A DNA stretch of 64,000 bases from Exilibacterium tricleocarpae (lineage in GTDB: Bacteria; Pseudomonadota; Gammaproteobacteria; Pseudomonadales; Cellvibrionaceae). Shown one piece after another: positions 1 to 9,781 of this stretch. Position numbers and translations under genes: made by a program. Within the stretch, counting starts at the first letter, position 1. Each line of letters opens with the position of its first letter. The DNA is taken from positions 166,536-230,535 of the forward strand of contig NZ_ML660092.1 in NCBI RefSeq assembly GCF_007004655.1, read 5' to 3'. Under the pieces are notes generated by a model, which was not told where the DNA came from, ran no database searches, and saw nothing but the letters and a program-made list of their open reading frames with translations.

Positions 1-1745
1 ACCGGTTCCTGCAGATCGTGAGAGCAGATAAAAGCAAACCGTTCCAGTTGTTCGTTGGACTGCGTGAGTTTCTCGATAGTCTGGTCCATCAGGATATTCT
101 TATCGGTCAGGTCGTCCAGCAGCCGTTTGCGCTCGCTGATATCCATCACCGATACCACCGTATGGGGACGGCCGTCCAACATCGTCGGCCCCAGACCGAT
201 TTCCAGTGGCACCTCGATGCCGTCGCTGCGCACCCCGGTGAGAACATCTTCGTCGGCTGCCATGCGGCGGGGCTTGGGGTCGTATTGATAACCTTCGCGC
301 AACACCCGATGTCGATGGCGAATGCTGCCGGGCACCAGTTTATCCACATTCTCGCCTTCCAACTGCTGCTCTCCGTAAGCGAACAGCTCCCTGGCGCTGT
401 GGTTGGTACTGACGATGGCGCCGCCGGTGTCCACCAGCAGCACCCCGACGGGCAATTGCTCGGTGATGGCGCGAAGGCGCTGCTCTGACTCTTGCAGGAC
501 GGTATTTTTTTGCTTGAGGTCGTCGAGCAATTGTTTGCGCTCACTGATATCCAGCACCGATACCAGCGTGTGGGTTCGGCCATTTAACCGGATGGGGCCG
601 AGTCCGATCTCCAGCGGTACTTCGGTGCCGTCGCTGCGCACTCCGGTGAGGTAATCCACGTCGGCCGCCATGCGGCGGGGTTTGGGATCGTATTGATAGC
701 CGTTGCGCAGGGCCTGGTGCCGATGGCGAATATTGACAGGTACCAGTTTGTCCACATTCTCACCTACCAGTTGCTCCTCCTGGTAGCCAAAGAGCTCCCG
801 CGCACCGCGGTTGACACTGACGATGACGCCGTCGGTGTCTACCAGCAACACCCCGACGGGTAATTGTTCGGTAAAGGCGCGAAAGCGGTGGTCGGACTCG
901 CTTTCGATATAGTTGGGGTCGGCGGATAGCTGCTGTCGCTGGCATTTGCCCAGCGCCTGCCAGTCCAGCAGCAAGCCCGCCAGCGGCAGGGCGAAGCCGG
1001 TGATTTTCAGCCCGTGAACCGCGTTGAAGTAGTGGTCGAACAGTTGCTCTGAGCCGAGGTTTAGGCAGACTTCGAGGAGAGTATTCAGGGTGACTGCGAT
1101 GGTGATGGTCGCTGTGAAAAAATCCCGCCGTTGTTGGTAGAGCCTCCAGGTCAATGGCAGGCAAGCGAGGAATATCACCCCGGGCGAGGCGTGAACGAGC
1201 GGGCTGCCGGCTGGCTGCCCACCGGATACCATCCAGTCCGTCAATGCGTACACCGCGATCGAAACCAGCACCCAGATCACCAGCACGCCCGGAGTGCCGA
1301 ATATCAGGCGCCGGGGTCTGGCGAGCAGAATCACCGCCGTCGCGAGCAGTAGTGCCACGGCGCCGGTGGCGCGTGCGATAGTTGCGGTCAGTAGAATCGG
1401 GGCCGGGTTTGGCGGCGCAGTCGGTATAGCGGCAGCCAACAGCGCGTGGACGGCGTCGGCACTGCCACCGGCCGCCAGGGCCAGGGCCAGCAAAGGCACT
1501 GCGGTGTCGCGACGGATATTGTAGTGCGATAATGCTACAGCCAACAGGATTGTCGCAGTTACTGCACCCATGGCCTCCAGTAAGGTGTGAAAAAAGAGGC
1601 CGTTGGAAATTACTTGGGCGCCGTTCACTGCCTGTATCGGCGGTATTTCGGTGACACTGGCAAGGCTGATTCCCCAGCCGCTCAACAGCGGCGGCAGGCA
1701 GGCTGCCAGGGGCAGCGCCAGCAGCCAAACGGGAAAACTGGGCAT
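1..1745 (-). CDS. Membrane sensor histidine kinase with two tandem PAS domains (partial, 3' end outside window)
   Basis: Reading the minus strand from an ATG at 1745 gives an uninterrupted frame of 581 codons that runs off the window. Residues 1 to about 265 are hydrophobic with several predicted membrane helices, like an integral-membrane MASE-type sensor. Two PAS domains follow, about 280-400 and 405-530. Each begins with LPVGVLLVDT and ends with DISERK, and they are almost copies of one another. The frame ends in a HisKA dimerisation box, CSHDLQEP, with the phospho-accepting His at residue 576, so the ATPase domain lies beyond the edge. It would autophosphorylate on His and pass phosphate to a response regulator not seen here. 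The start is uncertain: the frame stays open upstream and there is no clear ribosome site. The ligand is unknown. Confidence 0.85.
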   Translation of the reverse strand, partial: MPSFPVWLLALPLAACLPPLLSGWGISLASVTEIPPIQAVNGAQVISNGLFFHTLLEAMGAVTATILLAVALSHYNIRRDTAVPLLALALAAGGSADAVHALLAAAIPTAPPNPAPILLTATIARATGAVALLLATAVILLARPRRLIFGTPGVLVIWVLVSIAVYALTDWMVSGGQPAGSPLVHASPGVIFLACLPLTWRLYQQRRDFFTATITIAVTLNTLLEVCLNLGSEQLFDHYFNAVHGLKITGFALPLAGLLLDWQALGKCQRQQLSADPNYIESESDHRFRAFTEQLPVGVLLVDTDGVIVSVNRGARELFGYQEEQLVGENVDKLVPVNIRHRHQALRNGYQYDPKPRRMAADVDYLTGVRSDGTEVPLEIGLGPIRLNGRTHTLVSVLDISERKQLLDDLKQKNTVLQESEQRLRAITEQLPVGVLLVDTGGAIVSTNHSARELFAYGEQQLEGENVDKLVPGSIRHRHRVLREGYQYDPKPRRMAADEDVLTGVRSDGIEVPLEIGLGPTMLDGRPHTVVSVMDISERKRLLDDLTDKNILMDQTIEKLTQSNEQLERFAFICSHDLQEP

Positions 1746-2026
1746 TGTCGGGGTATCGGTATTCGTGGTGCCGGGAGAGTGCACTTTTACCGCAGCGGCT
1801 GCTTGGGCCGCAGCATAGTGTTTGGGGTTGGTGTTATTCACGTTGCAGGCAACCCACCATTGCTCGATGCCCGCTTGCCTGTGGTTTCTGTGGTTTGAGT
1901 CGGTTGTCGGGATGGATGCTAACAGCTACGGCATCTAGCCCAACTACAGTGGTATTCCATTGCATTCGCATCCTCACAGCTACCGCCGAAAACAGGTGTC
2001 ACTCATTGATCGTCTAAGTATAGGTT

Positions 2027-2039
2027 TACCCCTGGGGTA
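2027..2039. promoter_or_regulatory. Palindrome in the spacer between cysZ and the histidine kinase
   Basis: TACCCCTGGGGTA is a perfect odd palindrome in the 366-bp non-coding stretch 1746-2111, about 280 bp upstream of the kinase start. Each half fits the TACYYMT heptamer known for NarL/FixJ-type response regulators, but the usual two-base gap is absent, so the match is only suggestive. An AT-rich stretch lies beside it at about 2045-2075. The rest of 1746-2111 shows nothing recognisable. Confidence 0.3.
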
Positions 2040-2111
2040 GCCACATAATTTATTGTTATATTAAATAGCTAAAACGATTTGAATGGCGATAGATGTGCGG
2101 TTTCCGCGGCA

Positions 2112-2861
2112 TTAGGTGTCGGTGTCCGCCCGGCTTAATTCCCTTATATAGTAGAGGGTGCCGCCGGCAACCGCCGCCGGCATAATAAAGATATTGACGA
2201 CGGGCACCATAGTGCCCAGCATCACCAGCCCGCCGAATCCATAGGTGCTGAAAAGATTGCCTCCCAGTTGCTCTCTCAACGCCGTAAATCGCCAGCGATT
2301 GTTGTCGGCGGCGTAGTCGACGTATTGAATGGCCATGCTCCAGGCTCCCCACAAGATACCGATAACCGGGACCAGAAGGTTCAACAGCGGAACAAACGAC
2401 ATTACAACCATCAAGATCGCAATACCGATACCGCGCACAATAAAGTACCACAGCTTGGTAAACTCGCGACCAATGGTGCGGGGGATCATCTGTCTCAGCG
2501 GCTCGCTTTCGACTGCCACGCCGGTTTCGTGCAGTTCGATCTTTTCCGCCAGCAGGCCGTAGAAGGGGGCGGCGATCAGGTTGGTGATAACACTGAAGCT
2601 GTAGCCGTAGGCCACCAGCACGGTCAGGGCAACCAGCGCTGCGAGTATCCAGGCGAGAAAATCCAGCCAGCCGGGCAACCAGCTCATCAGCCAGTCGATA
2701 GCGCTGTCGAACTGTTGGATCAACACCCCGGTCACAATCACAAACAACAGCAGATTAATTAACAGCGGCACCAGAATAAAAGCGCGCAGTTGCGGATGGG
2801 TGATCAGCCTGATGCCTTCCATCAGGTAGTGGGCCCCGGTCGGGAGGCGGTTTATCTGCAT
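2112..2861 (-). CDS. cysZ: CysZ-family sulfate permease
   Basis: A 249-residue inner-membrane protein. It has the CysZ family start (TGAHYLMEGIRLI), a pair of long hydrophobic stretches at about 25-50 and 65-95, the conserved loop NLIAAPFYGLLAEKIE near 112-127, and further helices at about 160-185 and 210-235. CysZ brings sulfate into the cytoplasm for cysteine synthesis. It stands alone on the minus strand with no sulfur genes nearby. Length and motifs are normal. Confidence 0.9.
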   Translation of the reverse strand: MQINRLPTGAHYLMEGIRLITHPQLRAFILVPLLINLLLFVIVTGVLIQQFDSAIDWLMSWLPGWLDFLAWILAALVALTVLVAYGYSFSVITNLIAAPFYGLLAEKIELHETGVAVESEPLRQMIPRTIGREFTKLWYFIVRGIGIAILMVVMSFVPLLNLLVPVIGILWGAWSMAIQYVDYAADNNRWRFTALREQLGGNLFSTYGFGGLVMLGTMVPVVNIFIMPAAVAGGTLYYIRELSRADTDT

Positions 2862-2961
2862 GGTCGACTCCGATCAAAGCAGGCATTGTAGCGGGGCGAC
2901 CAAACGGAGACCATCGGCTTAGCAAAAATTGACATTCGGGGAGTGGTTGGGCGCAGGTGGG

Positions 2962-3258
2962 CTATTTTGCGCCGGCGGCGGTGAGGGCCGTGACATAGTC
3001 TTCAGCCAGGCGGTGGTGCTTGACGACCTGGAGAAAGGTTTTGCCGTCTTGATTGGTGGCGTTGATATTGCGGCCGGACTCGAGAAAGAATTTCAGAAAA
3101 GTAGTGAAGTTGTCGGCCTTCATACCGCGATAGGCTTTTTCCAGCACGTGGAAATCCGCATCGAGATCGTCGCTGGGTTGCAATTGTAGAAAAGTCTTTA
3201 TCCGCTCATCGTCGAAGGTTTCGCCGAGAACTTTTTGTTTGTCTTTGCGTAGGGACAT
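2962..3258 (-). CDS. PA4642-family small conserved protein
   Basis: A 98-residue soluble protein starting MSLRKDKQKVLGE and ending in an ankyrin-like helical stretch (GRNINATNQDGKTFLQVV, about 62-79). It resembles the conserved PA4642-type proteins of Pseudomonas and relatives, whose function is unknown to me. There is no signal peptide or membrane segment. It lies between cysZ and gatB on the same strand with gaps of about 100 and 78 bp, so it may be transcribed with gatCAB. Confidence 0.75.
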   Translation of the reverse strand: MSLRKDKQKVLGETFDDERIKTFLQLQPSDDLDADFHVLEKAYRGMKADNFTTFLKFFLESGRNINATNQDGKTFLQVVKHHRLAEDYVTALTAAGAK

Positions 3259-3336
3259 GGATGTCGTACCTCATTTTTGCCTGCCACCGATACTGGCATC
3301 GAATTTCGGAGTGTTGCTGTCGGCGGTTAAGGGTGT

Positions 3337-4791
3337 CTATTTGTTTTTCGGCTCGAGTTTTTTCAACAATATCTTGTTGAGGATTTGCGGGTTTGCCTGT
3401 CCCTTCGATGCCTTCATGATTTGACCGACGAAATAACCCAGCATTTTGGGCCGCTTGGCGGGGTCGGCGTTGCGATAGTTATCGACTTGTTTGGCACTGT
3501 CGGCAATCACTGCATCGACCATGGCCTCCAGTGCCGCCGTATCCGAAACCTGCTGCAGGCCCTGATTCGCAATGATTGTGTCGGCATCGCCCCCGTCTTT
3601 CCACATGACTTCAAAAACCTGCTTCGCCATTTTACCGGAAATGGTGTTGTCCAGCACACGGGCGATCAGGCCACCCAGTTGGGCAGCGCTGACCGGACTG
3701 TCTTTGATGTGTCGTTCGTCGGCGTTGAGCCGGGCGGAGACTTCACCCATTAACCAGTTGGCCGCCTGCTTGGCGTCGCCGCAGGCCGCGACGAGAGCTT
3801 CAAAAAAAGCGGCGCCGGCGGCGTCGCTGCTGAGGGCGGCGGCATCGTAAGTGGACAGTCCGTATTCGTTTACAAAGCGGGACTGGCGGGCATCGGGCAG
3901 CTCCGGCAGTTGTTTGGCGATGGCATCGATATAGTCCGCCTCAAGCACCACGGGTAGCAGATCCGGACAGGGGAAGTAACGATAGTCATTGGCCTCCTCT
4001 TTGGAGCGCATGCTGCGGGCGGTTTTGCTGTCGCCGTCGTAAAGGCGGGTTTCCTGCACCACCCGACCGCCGTCCTCGATCAGGTCAATCTGCCTTGCCA
4101 CTTCAAGTTTGATCGCCTCCTCTATAAACCGGAACGAGTTCAGGTTTTTTGTCTCGGTGCGGGTACCGAGTGTCTTATCGCCCCGGGGGCGCACTGATAT
4201 ATTCACATCGAAGCGCATCGAGCCCTGGGACATATCGCCGTCGCAGATACCCAGTGAGGTGGCGATCGAGTGCAGCTTGCGGGCGCAGGCAACGGCCTCT
4301 TCCGCGCTTCTCATATCGGGCTCCGTCACGACTTCGATAAGCGGGGTGCCGGCGCGGTTCAGGTCGATGCCGGACATACCGTGAAAATCCTCGTGCAGCG
4401 ATTTACCGGCGTCTTCCTCCAGATGGGCGTGGTGAATGCGTATCCGCTTGCTGTCGCCGCCGGCCAGTTGCACATCCACATGGCCGCGGCCGACGATGGG
4501 CTTCGCCAACTGGGTGGTCTGGTAACCTTTCGGCAGATCGGGATAAAAGTAATTTTTGCGCTCGAACACCGAAGTGGTGGCGATTTCCGCATCGACGGCC
4601 AGGCCGAACATCACCGCGTAGCGAAATGCCGCCTCATTGGCCACCGGCAGGGTGCCCGGCATGGCCAGGTCCACGGCACAGGCCTGGGTGTTGGGGGCGG
4701 CGCCAAAGGCGGTGGCGGCGCCGGAAAAGATTTTTGATTGGGTGGCGAGCTGGATATGAACTTCAAGCCCGATAACCGTTTCCCATTCCAT
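3337..4791 (-). CDS. gatB: Aspartyl/glutamyl-tRNA amidotransferase subunit B
   Basis: A 484-residue GatB, the kinase and tRNA-binding subunit of the GatCAB complex that converts Glu-tRNA(Gln) or Asp-tRNA(Asn) to the amide form. The N-terminus reads [20 protein letters not shown], and the family signatures [13 protein letters not shown] and [17 protein letters not shown] are present. The C-terminal tail (about 340-484) is the YqeY-like helical domain. Third gene of a minus-strand gatC-gatA-gatB group, with a 101-bp gap after gatA. Normal length. Confidence 0.97.
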   Translation of the reverse strand: MEWETVIGLEVHIQLATQSKIFSGAATAFGAAPNTQACAVDLAMPGTLPVANEAAFRYAVMFGLAVDAEIATTSVFERKNYFYPDLPKGYQTTQLAKPIVGRGHVDVQLAGGDSKRIRIHHAHLEEDAGKSLHEDFHGMSGIDLNRAGTPLIEVVTEPDMRSAEEAVACARKLHSIATSLGICDGDMSQGSMRFDVNISVRPRGDKTLGTRTETKNLNSFRFIEEAIKLEVARQIDLIEDGGRVVQETRLYDGDSKTARSMRSKEEANDYRYFPCPDLLPVVLEADYIDAIAKQLPELPDARQSRFVNEYGLSTYDAAALSSDAAGAAFFEALVAACGDAKQAANWLMGEVSARLNADERHIKDSPVSAAQLGGLIARVLDNTISGKMAKQVFEVMWKDGGDADTIIANQGLQQVSDTAALEAMVDAVIADSAKQVDNYRNADPAKRPKMLGYFVGQIMKASKGQANPQILNKILLKKLEPKNK

Positions 4792-4892
4792 GCGTTTGCC
4801 TCGTTCAGTCGATACCCTGTGTATTCGATGTCTTGTTATTCAATGCGAAGTTGTGAGGAGTTGTGTATGCCCCAGTTGTTCATTCCCGGCCG

Positions 4893-6344
4893 TTAAATTC
4901 CCTGGGGGGCCTGCAAATGGTGCCCGGTCGCCAGTTGAAACTGGTGGGCGATATTCAGCAGGCGGGCCTCCTCGAAATAGTTGCCGATCAGTTGTAAACC
5001 GACCGGTTTTCCCGCTACCTGCCCGCAGGGTAGTGACAGACCGGGCAGACCCGCAAGATTGACCGGGGTGGTGTAGATATCTTCGAGATACATGGCGACC
5101 GGGTCGTCGCTTTTGGCACCGAAGCGAAACGCGGGTGCCGGTGCGGTGGGTCCCAGCACGACGTCGACCTCGGTAAAGGCCGTGACAAAATCCTGCTTGA
5201 TCAGGCGCCGCACCTGTTGCGCCTTGTTGTAGTAGGCGTCGTAGTATCCCGCCGACAGCGCATAGGTGCCCACCAGGATGCGGCGTTTCACCTCGGCGCC
5301 GAAGCCCTCGCCGCGGGAGCGCTTATAGAGATCGGCCAGGTCTTTCGGGTTATCACAGCGATAGCCGTAGCGCACCCCATCGAAACGCGACAGGTTGGCT
5401 GAGCATTCCGCCGGAGCAATCACGTAATAAGCGGGCACGGCGAGATTGCTGTGGGGCAGGCTGATAGTTTTTATCTGCGCGCCCAGCGCCTCATACTGCT
5501 CAATGGCGGCCTCCACTGCCGCGCCGACACCGGCGTCCAGCCCCGCGCCGAAATACTCCGCCGGTACACCGATTTTCAGACCCTCGATACTGTCGCTGAG
5601 GTGCTCGGTATAGTCCGGCACCGGCCGCTCGACGCTGGTTGAATCGCGGGCGTCGAAGCCGGCCATCACCGCCAGCAGCAGCGCGGCATCCTCGGCCGTC
5701 CTGGTGATAATGCCGCCCTGGTCGAGACTCGAGGCAAAGGCGATCATACCCCAGCGCGAGACCCGGCCGTAGGTGGGTTTGAGGCCGGTAACGCCGCAGT
5801 GGGAGGCCGGCTGGCGAATCGAACCGCCGGTATCGGTAGCGGTCGCCGCCGGTGCCAGGCGGGCCGCCACGCAGGCGGCCGAGCCGCCGGAGGAGCCGCC
5901 GGGGACACTGTCGGTGGCCCAGGGGTTTTTTACCGGCCCGTAGAAGCTGTTCTCATTGGACGAGCCCATCGCAAATTCGTCCATATTGGTTTTGCCGAGA
6001 CTCACACAACCGGCGTTGTCGAAATTGTCGATAACTTTGGCGTTATAGGGAGGCACGAAGTTGTCCAGCATTTTCGAGCCGCAACTGGTGCGCTGGCCGC
6101 GGGTGCAGAAGATATCCTTGTGGGCAATGGGTATGCCGCACAGGGGCGCCGCCGTACCCGCGGCCCGCTCGGCGTCGGCGGCCCGTGCCCGGGCCAGGGC
6201 CGCATCTGCGGTAACGCTGATAAAACTGTTGTAAGCGGTGTCCAGGCGCTGAATGCGCTCTAGATAGTGGCGGGTCAGCTCCTCGCAGGAGAACGCCTTG
6301 TCTGCCAGGCCGCGACTCAGCTCGGCGATGGTTTGATCGTGCAT
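4893..6344 (-). CDS. gatA: Aspartyl/glutamyl-tRNA amidotransferase subunit A
   Basis: A 483-residue amidase-signature protein, the glutaminase subunit that frees ammonia from glutamine and channels it to GatB. The Ser-cisSer-Lys triad is visible: Lys in [10 protein letters not shown] (about 76), the glycine/serine loop GGSSGGSAA (about 150) and the nucleophile in [12 protein letters not shown] (about 173). Start ATG at 6344. It lies 77 bp downstream of gatC and before gatB on the minus strand. Nothing unusual. Confidence 0.97.
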   Translation of the reverse strand: MHDQTIAELSRGLADKAFSCEELTRHYLERIQRLDTAYNSFISVTADAALARARAADAERAAGTAAPLCGIPIAHKDIFCTRGQRTSCGSKMLDNFVPPYNAKVIDNFDNAGCVSLGKTNMDEFAMGSSNENSFYGPVKNPWATDSVPGGSSGGSAACVAARLAPAATATDTGGSIRQPASHCGVTGLKPTYGRVSRWGMIAFASSLDQGGIITRTAEDAALLLAVMAGFDARDSTSVERPVPDYTEHLSDSIEGLKIGVPAEYFGAGLDAGVGAAVEAAIEQYEALGAQIKTISLPHSNLAVPAYYVIAPAECSANLSRFDGVRYGYRCDNPKDLADLYKRSRGEGFGAEVKRRILVGTYALSAGYYDAYYNKAQQVRRLIKQDFVTAFTEVDVVLGPTAPAPAFRFGAKSDDPVAMYLEDIYTTPVNLAGLPGLSLPCGQVAGKPVGLQLIGNYFEEARLLNIAHQFQLATGHHLQAPQGI

Positions 6345-6421
6345 TGAGAGTTGTCCTCAGGTGGTATGTCGCTTAAAAAATGTGATCTGGCTATCAGTTA
6401 TCGAGATCCGTGTCGAGGCGG

Positions 6422-6730
6422 TTATTCGACAGTCCCTATTAAATCACTCTGGTCGATCACTTTGGGGACCAGGTATAACCCCGCCTCGGCGGCGGGTGCC
6501 AGGTTTTGAAACGCCGCGTGCTGATCGGTCTCGGTAACGGTGTCGCTGCGCAGGCGCTGTACCGCATCCAGTGGGTGCGCCATGGGCTCAACCCCCTGGG
6601 TATCGGCAGTCTGGAGCTGATCCACAAGCTGCAATACCTCGGTAATACTGCGGGTGACTTCATCGATGGTGGCGTCGGTGATTTCGATACGCGCCAGCTC
6701 GGCCAGCTTTTCAATGTCTGCACGCTCCAC
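6422..6730 (-). CDS. gatC: Aspartyl/glutamyl-tRNA amidotransferase subunit C
   Basis: A 102-residue GatC, the small subunit that clamps GatA to GatB. Typical features are the N-terminal helix MERADIEKLAELARIEI, the PMAHPLDAVQRLR segment and the VPKVID end. First gene of the gatCAB group, transcribed away from mreB. Confidence 0.95.
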   Translation of the reverse strand: MERADIEKLAELARIEITDATIDEVTRSITEVLQLVDQLQTADTQGVEPMAHPLDAVQRLRSDTVTETDQHAAFQNLAPAAEAGLYLVPKVIDQSDLIGTVE

Positions 6731-7122
6731 AGGGGTCTCCGAATACTGGGTGGGTGAATGCCAATTCCCGCCGCCGCGGCGTCCGGGGCGCTAAACTTAT
6801 CATATTTGTGCCTTGCTCTAAATCCCCGCCATTGATAGAGTTCGTCAGTTTAGGAGGCCGGCCGCAAAAGCACGTAAATGTCGGCCTGTTTACCCGCCGC
6901 CAACGGCGGGTCCGGCGACAGTGGGACGGTGGCAGAACGGTGCCAAATTGCACAAGTGCGATCCGGGTCGAAATTTGCGGCTCGACGGCGCTTCTTCTAT
7001 AAAGACAGCGTTTCTCCCGTTTATAAGGTTATCTTCTGATCCATCGGGACGGTGCAGCACACCGGAAAAACCGGTTAAGTGGATACCTCAGGTGCATTAT
7101 TACTAAAAGGTTTAAATAACAC
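6731..7122. promoter_or_regulatory. Divergent promoter region between gatC and mreB
   Basis: This 392-bp non-coding stretch must hold the start signals for gatCAB (minus) and mreBCD (plus). It has a perfect hairpin CCCGCCG-CCAA-CGGCGGG at 6893-6910 and AT-rich -10-like hexamers (TATAAA about 6999, TATAAG about 7021) on the mreB side. An AAAAGG ribosome site lies about 10 bases before the mreB ATG. No convincing -35/-10 pair could be assigned. Confidence 0.4.
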
Positions 7123-8163
7123 ATGCTATTGCCCAAGCGCCTGCGCGGCGTATTTTCGAACGATTTATCCATTGATCTGGGTACTGCCAATACACTGATA
7201 TACGTGCGGGACAGCGGCATCGTTTTGGATGAACCCTCGGTGGTGGCGATTCGCCACCACAACGGCCAAAAGATTGTCGAGGCGGTCGGTGTGGAAGCCA
7301 AGCGGATGCTGGGGCGCACCCCGGGCAATATCACTGCGATCCGGCCGTTGAAAGATGGGGTTATTGCAGATTTTCAGGTGACCGAAAAGATGCTGCAGCA
7401 TTTTATCAAAAAAGTGCACGAAAGCAGTTGGTTCCAGCCGAGCCCCAGGGTCCTGATCTGCGTGCCCTGCCTGTCCACGGAGGTTGAAAAACGCGCTATC
7501 CGGGAGTCGGCCATGGGCGCCGGGGCGCGGGAAGTGCGGTTGATCGAAGAGCCCATGGCCGCAGCCATCGGCGCCGGGTTGAAGGTAGAGGAAGCCCAAG
7601 GGTCGATGGTGGTGGATATCGGCGGCGGCACTACGGAAATTGCCATTATCTCACTCAACGGTGTGGTGTACTCCGATTCCGTGCGTATCGGCGGCGACCG
7701 GTTTGACGAGGCCATTGTGAACTACGTACGGCGCAACTACGGCAGCGTGATCGGCGATGCCACCGCCGAGCGCATCAAGCAGGAAGTCGGTTGTGCCTAT
7801 GCCGGCAGCGAAGTGCGGGAGATCGATGTGCGCGGGCGCAATCTCGCAGAAGGGGTGCCGCGCAGCTTTACGCTCAACAGCGACGAGATTCTGGAGGCCC
7901 TGCAGGAGACCCTGGCGGGTATCGTGCAGGCGGTAAAAAGTGCGCTGGAGCAGTCGCCGCCGGAACTCGCCTCGGATATTGCCGAGAGCGGTATCGTGGT
8001 CACCGGCGGCGGCGCCCTGTTGCGCGACCTGGATCGGCTGCTGACCGAGGAGACCGGTCTGCCGGTGATTATCGCCGAAGACCCGCTCACCTGCGTGGCC
8101 CGCGGCGGCGGTCGCGCTATGGAATTGATGGATCGCCTCCATATCGATCTGCTGTCCAGCTAA
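7123..8163 (+). CDS. mreB: Rod-shape actin homologue MreB
   Basis: A 346-residue bacterial actin that polymerises under the inner membrane and guides cell-wall elongation. The ATP-binding motifs are clear: phosphate-1 loop [13 protein letters not shown] (about 16-28), [14 protein letters not shown] (about 162-175) and [14 protein letters not shown] (about 290). First gene of mreBCD-maf-rng. It is followed by an unusually long 280-bp spacer carrying tandem repeats, where mreC normally follows closely. Confidence 0.98.
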   Translation: MLLPKRLRGVFSNDLSIDLGTANTLIYVRDSGIVLDEPSVVAIRHHNGQKIVEAVGVEAKRMLGRTPGNITAIRPLKDGVIADFQVTEKMLQHFIKKVHESSWFQPSPRVLICVPCLSTEVEKRAIRESAMGAGAREVRLIEEPMAAAIGAGLKVEEAQGSMVVDIGGGTTEIAIISLNGVVYSDSVRIGGDRFDEAIVNYVRRNYGSVIGDATAERIKQEVGCAYAGSEVREIDVRGRNLAEGVPRSFTLNSDEILEALQETLAGIVQAVKSALEQSPPELASDIAESGIVVTGGGALLRDLDRLLTEETGLPVIIAEDPLTCVARGGGRAMELMDRLHIDLLSS

Positions 8164-8244
8164 ACGATTACTGCTGCAACCGTCGCCCATCTGCAGGATG
8201 CCTGATATTCAGTGCCGTGGTCCCCGGTGGTAGGCTGCCCTTGT

Positions 8245-8328
8245 TTGGAGTGAGAGTTGGAGTGATAGTTGGGTCGAGGGTTGGGTCGAGGGTTGGGTCG
8301 AGGGTTGGGTCGAGAGTTGGGTTGACAG
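8245..8328 (+). repeat. 12-bp tandem repeat, seven units, between mreB and mreC
   Basis: Seven consecutive 12-base units. Two are of the type TTGGAGTGAGAG, then three identical TTGGGTCGAGGG and two degenerate copies. The array sits in the 281-bp spacer between mreB and mreC, inside the presumed operon, so the transcript would carry it. The remaining spacer shows nothing recognisable. Confidence 0.9.
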
Positions 8329-8444
8329 TGCCGGGTTTCGATTCTGGGTGTTCGGTGCTGTTTTTAGTACTGTTTTTAGCACTGTAGCTATCAGTGTTGT
8401 GATTATCCGTGCCAGGGTTGTTCAGAGCACGGGGAGGGTCCGCT

Positions 8445-9293
8445 ATTAAGCCGCTGTTTACCAAAGGCCCGTCCATGGCCTCCCGCGTTTTTGGTTTTGG
8501 CCTGGCTGCGCTGTTACTGATAGTGGTAAATATCTATACCGACTGGCTCGATCCCGTGCGGGCCAAGCTCGGGGTTATCGCCACTCCGTTTTACTGGTTT
8601 ACCGATCTGCCCGAACGTTTCGGTGGCTGGTCACAGGATGCGCTGCGCAGCCGTGAATCCCTGCAACAGGAAAACGCCGCCCTGAACGCGGAGTTGTTGA
8701 TTCTTAAACGCAAACTGCAGCAGATGGCGTCGTTGACCGCCGAAAACCTGCGCCTGCGACAACTGATGAACTCCGCCGAGATGGTCCAGGACCGGGTGCT
8801 GGTGGCGGAGCTGATTGGCATTTCTCCCGATCCCCTGGCCCACAAGGTCGTTATCAACAAGGGCGCTGAGCAGGGCGTGTATCCGGGCCAGCCACTGCTG
8901 GATGCATTCGGCCTGATGGGGCAGGTGGTGGCGGTGAGTCCCTATTCCAGCGAGGTGCTGCTGATCACCGACAGCACTCACGCCCTGCCGGTGCAGGTCA
9001 ACCGCAACGGCGTGCGCGCGGTGGCCGAAGGTGTCGGCGATTTATACCAACTGAAGCTGCGCCATGTATCCGGCACCGTCGACATTCGCGCCGGCGACCT
9101 GTTGGTCAGTTCCGGACTCGGGCAGCGCTTCCCGGTGGGCTATCCGGTGGCCGAGGTGGAATCGGTGGAGCACGATCCCGGCCGGCCGTTTGTTACCGTG
9201 AATGCCAGACCTAAAGCCCAGCTCAACCGCAGCCGTCATGTGCTGTTGGTGTTCAGTCGGCAGACGGACACCGGTGTCCGGAGCGGCGGTTAG
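8445..9293 (+). CDS. mreC: Rod-shape-determining protein MreC, probable AUU start
   Basis: MreC links MreB to the periplasmic wall machinery. It has one membrane helix (about 12-32), a coiled coil (about 60-100) and a periplasmic beta domain ending FVTVNARPKAQLNRSRHVLLV. The family begins (M)KPLFxKGPS. Here KPLFTKGPS is preceded by ATT at 8445, with a GGAGGG ribosome site at 8433-8438 at normal distance, and no ATG/GTG/TTG at that place. Alternatives are a GTG at 8409 with no ribosome site, and an ATG at 8475 that would cut off the conserved KPLF segment. From ATT the protein is 282 residues. Confidence 0.9.
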   Translation: MKPLFTKGPSMASRVFGFGLAALLLIVVNIYTDWLDPVRAKLGVIATPFYWFTDLPERFGGWSQDALRSRESLQQENAALNAELLILKRKLQQMASLTAENLRLRQLMNSAEMVQDRVLVAELIGISPDPLAHKVVINKGAEQGVYPGQPLLDAFGLMGQVVAVSPYSSEVLLITDSTHALPVQVNRNGVRAVAEGVGDLYQLKLRHVSGTVDIRAGDLLVSSGLGQRFPVGYPVAEVESVEHDPGRPFVTVNARPKAQLNRSRHVLLVFSRQTDTGVRSGG

Positions 9294-9781
9294 TGGACTC
9301 GGTGCGCAGCCAAAATCGCTGGCTGGTTGCGGTGCTGTTTCTCGGTGGCCTGGTGCTGGCCGTTTTCCCCCTGCCGTATGAACTGCGCTGGTTGCGGCCG
9401 GAGTTCACCGCCATGCTGGTGATCTATTGGATTACCGTTATGCCACAGCAATTTGGTGCCGGGTTGGCCTGGTGTGTGGGTATCCTGCAGGATGTGGTGG
9501 AGGGCGTAGTGTTGGGCGAGCACGCCCTGGCGCTCGTACTAGTGGCCTATGTGTGCCAACTTTCCTATCAACGCATCCGCAGTTATGCCGTCTGGCAGCA
9601 ATCGGCGTGGGTGTTTGTGTTGGTGGGCATTCACCAACTTTTCAGCAACTGGGTACACAGCCTGCTGGGGTATTCGGCGCCGCCGCTGTTGTTTCTGTCG
9701 CCGGCATTTATGAGTGCGCTGTTGTGGCCTGTGGCTATTTTGCTGCTGGAGCGGCTGCGGTTGCGCTACCGGGTGACATGA
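9293..9781 (+). CDS. mreD: Rod-shape-determining protein MreD
   Basis: A 162-residue, mostly hydrophobic protein with five or six predicted membrane helices, the integral-membrane partner of MreC in the elongation complex. The GTG start overlaps the mreC stop by one base (TAGTG). Its stop overlaps the maf start as ATGA, so translation is probably coupled along mreC-mreD-maf. Confidence 0.93.
   Translation: MDSVRSQNRWLVAVLFLGGLVLAVFPLPYELRWLRPEFTAMLVIYWITVMPQQFGAGLAWCVGILQDVVEGVVLGEHALALVLVAYVCQLSYQRIRSYAVWQQSAWVFVLVGIHQLFSNWVHSLLGYSAPPLLFLSPAFMSALLWPVAILLLERLRLRYRVT

Noticed and set aside
7123..8163. Possibility that the mreB-mreC spacer repeats mark a mobile insertion
   Set aside because: No inverted ends, no target duplication and no coding content; simple tandem repetition explains the array.
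9427..9777. Upstream extension of the maf reading frame
   Set aside because: It lies inside mreD in another frame; the family start coincides with the ATGA overlap at 9778.
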